Positions 1 to 5,388 of a DNA stretch of 64,000 bases are shown piece by piece. Below the pieces are notes generated by a model that saw only the letters and a program-made list of their open reading frames with translations, searched no databases and was not told the origin of the DNA. A program made the position numbers and the translations under genes. The DNA is from DATIBQ01 sp964573395 (GTDB lineage Bacteria; Patescibacteriota; Minisyncoccia; Phycocordibacterales; UBA9973), in contig CAZNJI010000005.1 of NCBI GenBank assembly GCA_964573395.1, positions 10,938-74,937 on the forward strand, in the 5' to 3' direction. Positions within the stretch are counted from its first letter, which is position 1; each line of letters opens with the position of its first letter.

Positions 1-1236
1 GATACTACTACGCCCCCCGACGAACTGAAAAATCTCTTCGGTGAAGAGATTTTATTTTTGGTGGAAGGAGTGACGAAGCTCGGCCATCTGAAATACCGCG
101 GGCGGCAGCGGCACGTTGAAAGCATGCGGAAGTTTTTCGTAGCAATTGCCGAAGACATTCGGGTGCTCATCATTAAGCTTGCCGACCGCCTGCATAACAT
201 CCAAACGCTTGAACACGTTCCTCCGGAAAAGCAGAAGCGCATTGCACTTGAAACCATCGAGGTGCACGCAGCGCTTGCGGGGCGGCTTGGCATGGATAAG
301 CTCAAGGGCGAACTTGAAGATCAGGCATTTCCCTACGCCTATCCAGCCGAATTTGCCAGAACGAAAAAAGTGATGGATGAGCTTGTTCCAGAATCGAAAG
401 AGGCAGTTGAGAACGCCCATAAAATCATAGAAAAAACGCTTGAGGAATTTGAAGTGAAGTATACAAGCGTGCATTCGCGAATTAAATATACGTACAGCAC
501 CTACCGAAAACTGGTGAAGTATAAGTGGAACGTTGAGCAAATTTACGACGTCGTAGCGCTTCGCGTTATTACAAATGCCGTCAGTGACTGCTACCAAGTA
601 CTCGGGCTCATTCACATGCTCTGGAAGCCGATGCCGAAGCGCATTAAAGATTACATTGCGCTCCCGAAGCCGAACGGTTATCAATCGCTGCATACTTCCG
701 TTCTTACCGAACACGGCGTCGTTGAAGTGCAGATCCGTACCGTTGACATGCACCGGGAAGCGGAAATGGGAATTGCGTCGCATCTTTTATACAAAGAAAG
801 CGAACTGGGAAGCACCTCGCCCGACAAAAAATTCCACTGGCTCGATGAACTCAAAGAACTCAGGAACGTCGTCGGCGACCCTGGCAAATTCCTGCAGCAG
901 CTGCACATGGATTTGTTCAAAGACCGCATTTTCGTATTCAGCCCGAAGGGGGACGTTATCGACCTACCTGAAGGCGCAACGGCAATTGATTTTGCCTACG
1001 CCATCCACTCCGATATCGGACATAAAACCCATGCCGCAAAAATTAACGGGAAAATGGCTGCCCTTGGTGTTTCTCTTCATAATGGCGACATCATAGAAAT
1101 CGTTACGGGCAAGCAGTCGAAACCAACCAGTAAGTGGCTTGAGTACGCCAAAACGAGCAGTGCCCGAAGAAAAATCCGCGCCCACATTGCGGAGCACGGA
1201 GGATTTATCGATCGGTTTCTTTCGCGAGATCGTTAA
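1..1236 (+). CDS. rel: RelA/SpoT-family (p)ppGpp synthetase/hydrolase, 5' end outside the window
   Basis: The reading frame is open from base 1 (DTTTPPDELKNLFGEE...), which continues the HD-domain sequence upstream, so the TTG at 58 is not the start. Visible parts are the end of the HD hydrolase domain with IIKLADRLHN (residues about 70-80 of this fragment), the synthetase domain with YDVVALRVI, a KDYIALPKPNGYQSLH stretch and EVQIRT, then a TGS domain (DRIFVFSPKGDVIDLPEGATA). The protein stops shortly after TGS at RFLSRDR, so the helical, zinc-finger and ACT regulatory regions of long Rel proteins are absent. It makes and probably degrades the stringent-response alarmone. It converges with parB, 8 bases away. 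Confidence 0.93.
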   Translation, partial: DTTTPPDELKNLFGEEILFLVEGVTKLGHLKYRGRQRHVESMRKFFVAIAEDIRVLIIKLADRLHNIQTLEHVPPEKQKRIALETIEVHAALAGRLGMDKLKGELEDQAFPYAYPAEFARTKKVMDELVPESKEAVENAHKIIEKTLEEFEVKYTSVHSRIKYTYSTYRKLVKYKWNVEQIYDVVALRVITNAVSDCYQVLGLIHMLWKPMPKRIKDYIALPKPNGYQSLHTSVLTEHGVVEVQIRTVDMHREAEMGIASHLLYKESELGSTSPDKKFHWLDELKELRNVVGDPGKFLQQLHMDLFKDRIFVFSPKGDVIDLPEGATAIDFAYAIHSDIGHKTHAAKINGKMAALGVSLHNGDIIEIVTGKQSKPTSKWLEYAKTSSARRKIRAHIAEHGGFIDRFLSRDR

Positions 1237-1244
1237 AGACAGAG

Positions 1245-2207
1245 CTAGAGCGAGAAATTTTTAATGTTATACAGATCGAGTTCTTCTTCGCTTTCTTTCA
1301 CCTCTTCCTTCGAGCGATCGTCCAGCAGTTCAGGGTTTGCTTCTGCTTCAGCAGAAACGACGGTTGCAGGCTCTGGCGCAGCGGCCGGCGCATCAAATAC
1401 TTCCATTAAATGGCGCAAATCCTCAGGAGAGAAAAAGTCGATGGTAATCTTCCCACCAATTTCCTTCCGTTCAATATGCACTCGAGTGCCGAGCGTTTCC
1501 TGGAGCTTTGCTTCAAGCTGGTCGAATTCAGGATCGGGCAAGTAATTTTTCTTTCGAACGCGATCGGTTGCGATTTTTCGGGCAATTCGTTCTGCTTCGC
1601 GGACGGTAATTTTCCTAAAAAGAATTTCCTTGAAAAGCGTCTGCTGCTCTTCAGGCCGGTTCGAGAGCATCATCAGCGGACGCGTATGCCCTTCGCTGAT
1701 TTTTCCGGCAGAAAGCGCGTCTAAAATTTCCTGCGGGAGCGAGAGGAGCCGGAGCGAGTTTGAAACATATTCGCGGCTCTTCCCTACCTTTTCGCCAATT
1801 TGAGTGTGCGTGAATTTAAATTCGTCAGCCAGCCGCAGAAACGCCCGCGCCCGTTCTACCGGATTCAAATCTTCGCGCTGCAAGTTTTCGATGATCGCGA
1901 TCTCGAGCTTCATCATGTTGTCGTCTCCCACCCGTATGAGCGCCGGCACCTGCACTAACCCGGCAAGTTTTGAAGCGCGCAACCGGCGCTCGCCAGCAAT
2001 GAGCTCGTATTCCGTTACCAAGCCGCCATCCTCGGTTTCCCGTTCAATGCGCGAAACTACGAGCGGCTGTAGCACGCCGTACTGGCGAATCGATTCTGAA
2101 AGGTCTTTGAGCGGCCCTGGTTCAAATTCACGCCGCGGTTGGTACGGATTCGGCTGGATTTTATCGACATCAATGAAGAAAATCGAATTCGTATAGAGGT
2201 TTGACAT
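1245..2207 (-). CDS. parB: ParB/Spo0J-family chromosome partitioning protein
   Basis: 320 residues. The N-terminal ParB/sulfiredoxin-like CTPase domain shows IQPNPYQPRREF (about 16-27) and the GERR motif (ELIAGERRLRASKL). The central helix-turn-helix region reads THTQIGEKVGKSREYVSNSLRLL, followed by GKISEGHTRPLMML. An acidic linker leads to a short C-terminal dimerisation segment. ParB binds parS sites and spreads along DNA as a CTP-dependent clamp for chromosome segregation. No parA lies beside it and I did not find an obvious 16-bp parS palindrome. The ATG at 2207 sits 7 bases from a TGTTACACT extended -10 box, suggesting a leaderless mRNA. Confidence 0.93.
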   Translation of the reverse strand: MSNLYTNSIFFIDVDKIQPNPYQPRREFEPGPLKDLSESIRQYGVLQPLVVSRIERETEDGGLVTEYELIAGERRLRASKLAGLVQVPALIRVGDDNMMKLEIAIIENLQREDLNPVERARAFLRLADEFKFTHTQIGEKVGKSREYVSNSLRLLSLPQEILDALSAGKISEGHTRPLMMLSNRPEEQQTLFKEILFRKITVREAERIARKIATDRVRKKNYLPDPEFDQLEAKLQETLGTRVHIERKEIGGKITIDFFSPEDLRHLMEVFDAPAAAPEPATVVSAEAEANPELLDDRSKEEVKESEEELDLYNIKNFSL

Positions 2208-2213
2208 GGCATT

Positions 2214-2222
2214 AGTGTAACA
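2214..2222 (-). promoter_or_regulatory. Extended -10 promoter of parB
   Basis: Read on the minus strand this is TGTTACACT (TGn plus TACACT). The expected transcription start falls at or next to the parB ATG at 2207, leaving no room for a Shine-Dalgarno sequence. Confidence 0.5.
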
Positions 2223-2271
2223 TATCGATTCATTGAAAAAATGCCAAGAAAATGCAAGAATAAAGGCTCTT

Positions 2272-2340
2272 GCCGGAGTGGATATGAAGCAAACTGCTTT
2301 GCTTCATATCCGAACGAAGTGAGGTGGCCGACACTCCGGC
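2272..2340 (+). other. tRNA-Leu acceptor-like closed hairpin element
   Basis: GCCGGAGTG (2272-2280) pairs with CACTCCGGC (2332-2340), and inside lies a near-perfect hairpin (2280-2311). The closing stem is the acceptor stem of the tRNA-Leu that starts about 50 bases downstream (GCCGGAGTGG at 2391). There is no anticodon or T arm, so it is not a tRNA. A second small hairpin (CGCGAAATA ... TATTTCGCG, 2362-2386) lies between it and the tRNA. It could be a decayed, rearranged tRNA copy or a structured leader. Function unknown. Confidence 0.55.
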
Positions 2341-2390
2341 ATCGGTGCTGGTTTTATAGCACGCGAAATACGCAGTATATTTCGCGAGAT

Positions 2391-2473
2391 GCCGGAGTGG
2401 CGGAATGGTAGACGCAATCGACTCAAAATCGATCGGGAGTAATCCCATGAGAGTTCAAGTCTCTCCTCCGGCA
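2391..2473 (+). tRNA. tRNA-Leu(CAA)
   Basis: Acceptor GCCGGAG pairs with CTCCGGC, discriminator A, and there is a long class II variable arm. The anticodon loop CTCAAAA gives anticodon CAA (codon TTG). CCA is not encoded (ACA follows). Only 4 bases separate it from the next tRNA-Leu, so the two are probably processed from one transcript with miaA. Confidence 0.93.
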
Positions 2474-2477
2474 CACT

Positions 2478-2561
2478 GCCGCGGTGGCGAAATTGGTAGA
2501 CGCGCTACGTTCAGGTCGTAGTGAGAGCAATCTCATGGAAGTTCAAGTCTTCTCCGCGGCA
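2478..2561 (+). tRNA. tRNA-Leu(CAG)
   Basis: Acceptor GCCGCGG pairs with CCGCGGC, discriminator A, class II variable arm. The loop TTCAGGT gives anticodon CAG (codon CTG). CCA is not encoded. The miaA start codon follows after 3 bases. Confidence 0.93.
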
Positions 2562-2564
2562 CAA

Positions 2565-3416
2565 GTGAAAAAACAAAAAATCATCGTTGTCTGCGGCCCA
2601 ACCGCAACTGGAAAATCTGACTATGCAGTCGACCTGGCAAAAAAGGTTGGCGGAGAAATCATTTCGGCCGATTCTCGACAGGTGTATCGCGGGCTCGATA
2701 TCGGATCGGGGAAAATTACAAAACGAGAAATGAAAGGCATTCCGCATCACCTGCTTGATGTCGCCGATCCGAAGCGCGTATTTTCGGTATCGCAGTACCA
2801 GGCGCTTGCAACCAAAGCGATCACTGACATTGCAAAGCACGGAAAGGTTCCCATCGTGTGCGGCGGCACCGGATTCTACATAGATGCGATTGTCTCTGGC
2901 ACCGTCTTCCCTGCCGTAAAGCCAAACAGGGCATTGCGCGAGAAACTGCAGAAAGAACCTATTGAAGTTCTGGCAAAAAAATTACAGAAACTCGACCCGA
3001 AGCGCTTCGCGCTTATTGATGCGAAAAATAAAGTCCGCTTGATTCGGGCGATTGAAATTGCGACAGAACTTGGGAGCGTGCCTGAATTGAAGAAAAATTC
3101 CCAATACGACATTGTGTGGCACTATCTCGATTTCCCAGATGAAGTGTTGAAAAAAAGAATTCACGATCGGCTTTTGAAACGAATAAAAGCAGGCATGGTA
3201 AAAGAAGTAGAGCAGCTGCATAAAAACGGTGTGTCATGGAAACGGCTTGAAGCGCTTGGGCTTGAGTATCGCTACCTGGCGCTCTTCCTGCAAAAGAAAC
3301 CATTCGGCTCTGCTCAGGATAAACTATCCAAAGAGGCAATACTCAATGAACTTGAGCGGGCAATTTGGCAATACGCCAAGCGCCAGCGAACATGGTTTAA
3401 GAAATATGCAAAATAA
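2565..3416 (+). CDS. miaA: tRNA dimethylallyltransferase
   Basis: 283 residues from GTG at 2565. Longer starts at 2484 or 2535 would lie inside the tRNA-Leu gene and are rejected. MiaA adds a dimethylallyl group to A37 of tRNAs that read UNN codons. Seen are the P-loop GPTATGKS (about 10-17), SADSRQVYRGLDIGSGK, HHLLDV, the CGGTGFYIDA motif and a C-terminal QYAKRQRTWF segment. Near the C-terminus, PFGSAQDKLS looks like a small in-frame insertion derived from a dispersed repeat (see 3303-3325). The gene begins 3 bases after tRNA-Leu(CAG), so tRNA 3' processing would release a nearly leaderless miaA mRNA. tRNA-Leu(CAA) immediately upstream has A36-A37 and is a plausible substrate. Confidence 0.95.
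   Translation: MKKQKIIVVCGPTATGKSDYAVDLAKKVGGEIISADSRQVYRGLDIGSGKITKREMKGIPHHLLDVADPKRVFSVSQYQALATKAITDIAKHGKVPIVCGGTGFYIDAIVSGTVFPAVKPNRALREKLQKEPIEVLAKKLQKLDPKRFALIDAKNKVRLIRAIEIATELGSVPELKKNSQYDIVWHYLDFPDEVLKKRIHDRLLKRIKAGMVKEVEQLHKNGVSWKRLEALGLEYRYLALFLQKKPFGSAQDKLSKEAILNELERAIWQYAKRQRTWFKKYAK
3303..3325 (+). repeat. Short dispersed repeat inserted in frame in miaA
   Basis: The sequence starting TTCGGCTCTGCTCAGG and ending ATAAACT encodes FGSAQDKL. From memory, near-identical FDSAQDKL-encoding repeats are scattered in many CPR and Chloroflexi genomes. It lies in a loop of the C-terminal half of MiaA and does not break the frame. No second copy was seen in this window. Confidence 0.4.
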
Positions 3417-3443
3417 AAGAACCGCGCTCTGAGCGGTTCTTTT
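3417..3443 (+). terminator. Rho-independent terminator after miaA, usable in both directions
   Basis: GAACCGC, a 7-base loop, GCGGTTC, then TTTT. The complement also ends in a T-rich run, so it can serve the converging 92-residue gene. Confidence 0.8.
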
Positions 3444-3446
3444 CAG

Positions 3447-3725
3447 TTACTTCGAACCAATGATACCTGAAAAATCGTTGGGTGGTACGAGTAATGATTC
3501 TATTAACTGATGAGAGATGAGTTCAGGTATGCGGCCATAATGCTCTTTTAGAAAAAGCCGTATTGCTTTATCTACCGCTCTGTTGGGTTTATTTTTTAAT
3601 GCCATAGCAACCCGAACCCAGTCATAGATATCGCAACGCTCTTTAGCTTGAACCATTCTCGTGAGGTGTGTAAGCACTACCGAATACGTAAGGCTTACTC
3701 TTGGTAAAAAAACCATATTCTGCAT
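3447..3725 (-). CDS. Hypothetical protein, 92 residues
   Basis: Not recognised. The product is a soluble, basic protein (DIYDWVRVAMALKNKPNRAVDKAIRLFLKEHYGRIPELI) with no membrane segment or signal peptide. It lies 13 bases downstream of tRNA-Trp and ends at a terminator. In many bacteria rpmG-tRNA-Trp is followed by secE, but this protein has no membrane helix and is not SecE. Codon use resembles the neighbours. Confidence 0.6.
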   Translation of the reverse strand: MQNMVFLPRVSLTYSVVLTHLTRMVQAKERCDIYDWVRVAMALKNKPNRAVDKAIRLFLKEHYGRIPELISHQLIESLLVPPNDFSGIIGSK

Positions 3726-3738
3726 AGAACAATTTTTG

Positions 3739-3809
3739 CGGGTGATGAAGGAATCGAACCCTCGACGACGGTTTTGGAGACCGTAGTTATACCATTTAAC
3801 TAATCACCC
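3739..3809 (-). tRNA. tRNA-Trp(CCA)
   Basis: Acceptor GGGTGAT pairs with ATCACCC, discriminator G. The anticodon loop CTCCAAA gives CCA. CCA 3' end not encoded. It lies between rpmG and the 92-residue gene, on the same strand. Confidence 0.93.
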
Positions 3810-3849
3810 AAATGGACTGCAAAACTATAACAAAAAAGCAGTCTTTCGA

Positions 3850-4008
3850 CTACTTTTTCGCTTCTTTAAAGGTAATGATTTTACGGAGCTTTTTGCTGTA
3901 TTTCTTAGCTTCAAGCTTCACGTTTGCAAGCTTCTTGCGGTTTTTTCGCGACCAGTACACCTCTCCGGTTTCCTTGTTTACGAGTCGTACGAGATTATCT
4001 TGTGGCAT
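3850..4008 (-). CDS. rpmG: Ribosomal protein L33, cysteine-free
   Basis: 52 residues: MPQDNLVRLVNKETG, then VYWSRKNRKK and KLEAKKYSKKLRKII, ending FKEAKK. The LEAKKYSKKLRK segment is the L33 signature. The two CxxC pairs of zinc-binding L33 are missing, as in the cysteine-free paralogue that needs no zinc. L33 is part of the large subunit near the E site. Its neighbour tRNA-Trp is a common rpmG partner. Confidence 0.85.
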   Translation of the reverse strand: MPQDNLVRLVNKETGEVYWSRKNRKKLANVKLEAKKYSKKLRKIITFKEAKK

Positions 4009-4056
4009 AGTTCCGTTACGATAGCACGAGAGTTATTTTTTTACAATAGATGAATA

Positions 4057-4085
4057 TTGACTTTTATCCAAAATATGTTAATATA
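4057..4085 (+). promoter_or_regulatory. Sigma70-type promoter for the 138-residue gene
   Basis: TTGACT at 4057-4062, a 16-17 base AT-rich spacer, and a TAATAT/AATATA -10 box near 4079-4085. The ATG is at 4103. Confidence 0.6.
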
Positions 4086-4102
4086 AGGAAAAATTATTTA
4101 CT

Positions 4103-4519
4103 ATGGTACCTCAAACAACCAACCGCCAATACCGCGCGCAGATTATTGATCGCATACTCTCCCAAAGAAAAAAACCGTTTTGTAGCAGGTCAAAAGAGCT
4201 TCAACAAAAAGACTGTGTAGAAGCGATTACACCAGAAGTACTGAAAAGTAGTTACCTGAAAACATTCTCTCTCGGAAAAAACACCATTTTCAAGTTCGGT
4301 GGAATCATTCGCCTCTTTAGTGACGAACGCAAGGCCACCATGTCCATTTCTGAAGAAAGAATCTTATACGGCCTCGAAACAGAGGAAGATTTTATTCAAT
4401 ACTGGGAAACCTGTGCAAAAGTACATAAGGTTTGGGAACTGACTGAAGATGAGAAAAAAAATATTGAGATGTTCCTCAGAAATCAGCGTGTCGCAGAATC
4501 ACGCAAGTATGCCGCCTGA
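4103..4519 (+). CDS. Hypothetical protein, 138 residues
   Basis: Not recognised. A basic N-terminal third (NRQYRAQIIDRILSQRKKPF) is followed by a mixed region and an acidic, helical C-terminal third (EEDFIQYWETCAKVHKVWEL). No signal peptide or membrane segment. It has its own promoter and a strong terminator, so it is probably a stand-alone unit. Confidence 0.65.
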   Translation: MVPQTTNRQYRAQIIDRILSQRKKPFCSRSKELQQKDCVEAITPEVLKSSYLKTFSLGKNTIFKFGGIIRLFSDERKATMSISEERILYGLETEEDFIQYWETCAKVHKVWELTEDEKKNIEMFLRNQRVAESRKYAA

Positions 4520-4526
4520 ATGAAAC

Positions 4527-4562
4527 AAAAAACCCGGACAAAATTGTCCGGGTTTTCTTTTT
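4527..4562 (+). terminator. Bidirectional terminator
   Basis: AACCCGGACA, loop AAAT, TGTCCGGGTT, then a T-rich run, with an A run in front for the opposite strand. It serves both the 138-residue gene and the converging 134-residue gene. Confidence 0.85.
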
Positions 4563-4568
4563 AATACA

Positions 4569-4973
4569 TTACCCAATCGGCTGGCCGATGCTTTCGCAGT
4601 AGCGAGCGAAGTCGTCGAATTGGGAACCGAGTTCGCGGGCAAGCTGATCGATTCTTCCTGGGCTCATGCAATCATTCGGGTAGAAGTTAATCGTCCGAGA
4701 AGTATTGACGTATTCGTACGAGGAAGAATTTGTTCGAGTATCATAGTATCCATCATAAACAGTTGCTCGAAGCGTAAAAGGCCGGTAAGAGCGATATTCG
4801 TACAGATCACCCAAATGGTTTCCGGTACGGAAGTCGTGGCCAATAAGCATTCGGTTCGCAACCATCGAGCGGCCAGTTCCGCGAGGAATGGCAATGCCAA
4901 TAAGCACTCCAATAATGAGGGCAACAATACCGATAGCGGCAAACAATCCGCGGCTGTTTTGATTCTGTTCCAT
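4569..4973 (-). CDS. Membrane-anchored hypothetical protein, 134 residues
   Basis: The start is taken at MEQNQNSRG (4973), because the longer frame runs back through the twin-hairpin repeat. One N-terminal transmembrane segment (LFAAIGIVALIIGVLIGIAI, about 9-28) anchors an outside domain rich in Tyr, Arg and Asn, ending in CMSPGRIDQLARELGSQF and ARYCESIGQP. Two cysteines outside the membrane could form a disulfide. Not recognised. Confidence 0.65.
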   Translation of the reverse strand: MEQNQNSRGLFAAIGIVALIIGVLIGIAIPRGTGRSMVANRMLIGHDFRTGNHLGDLYEYRSYRPFTLRATVYDGYYDTRTNSSSYEYVNTSRTINFYPNDCMSPGRIDQLARELGSQFDDFARYCESIGQPIG

Positions 4974-5009
4974 ATATTCGGATACTACCCCTATTTTCTG
5001 ATTTGGCAA

Positions 5010-5098
5010 GCGCCGGGCAGGATTTGAACAGGAAAAAGGTCGGGAAAACACTCTGTTTTCCCGTGAAGGAAGGATTGGGAAAACCGTGGGTTTCCCAG
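5010..5098 (-). repeat. Twin-hairpin repeat with tRNA 3'-end fragment, copy 1
   Basis: Two adjacent hairpins, CGGGAAAACA/TGTTTTCCCG (5041-5063) and TGGGAAAACC/GGGTTTCCCA (5077-5098), are separated by a short linker. Next to them, 5010-5029 exactly repeats 20 bases of the tRNA-Tyr T arm and acceptor (5253-5272). A second copy lies at 12109-12194. In both copies the order, in the direction of the upstream tRNA, is tRNA, twin hairpins, T-arm fragment. Paired changes between the copies keep the first hairpin closed, which supports a real RNA or DNA structure. Confidence 0.7.
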
Positions 5099-5122
5099 GG
5101 GGTTCATATTTCTGTCTGGCGC

Positions 5123-5161
5123 AAATGTAAAAACCTCAGTTCCTCTGAGGTTTTTACATTT
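5123..5161 (-). terminator. Strong terminator after tRNA-Tyr
   Basis: A 17-bp perfect stem, AAATGTAAAAACCTCAG paired with its complement, with a 5-base loop. A/T-rich stem ends let it work in both directions. Confidence 0.75.
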
Positions 5162-5163
5162 AT

Positions 5164-5250
5164 CACCAACCCCCGTAGTGGAAGGCAATCGGAGCAACGC
5201 GGAGACGTTGGATACCGCTGTGTGTCCAAGACGGGGGTCGGGGGTTGGTG
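5164..5250. other. Inverted repeat enclosing about 60 bases next to tRNA-Tyr
   Basis: CACCAACCCCCG (5164-5175) is the exact complement of CGGGGGTTGGTG (5239-5250). It abuts the 3' end of tRNA-Tyr and could form a closed hairpin in the tRNA trailer. Function unknown. Confidence 0.5.
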
Positions 5251-5334
5251 GTGCGCCGGGCAGGATTTGAACCTGCGTAGCCCGAAGGCGCCTGATTTAC
5301 AGTCAGGTGTAATTGACCACTCTACCACCGACGC
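5249..5334 (-). tRNA. tRNA-Tyr(GTA) with encoded CCA
   Basis: Acceptor GCGTCGG pairs with CCGGCGC (one G-T pair), discriminator A followed by an encoded CCA (5249-5251), class II variable arm. The loop CTGTAAA gives anticodon GTA. It is the only tRNA in the window for which I see an encoded CCA. Confidence 0.93.
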
Positions 5335-5388
5335 ATATCTCGCCGTGAGACAAGCCCAGGCGGCGAGAGTAAATATGAAGAGAATAAA

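Noticed and set aside
2484..2564. Upstream start of miaA inside tRNA-Leu
   Set aside because: The frame is open through the tRNA by chance. The MiaA P-loop follows normally from GTG 2565.
3447..3725. SecE
   Set aside because: The position after rpmG-tRNA-Trp fits, but the protein has no transmembrane helix and no SecE motif.
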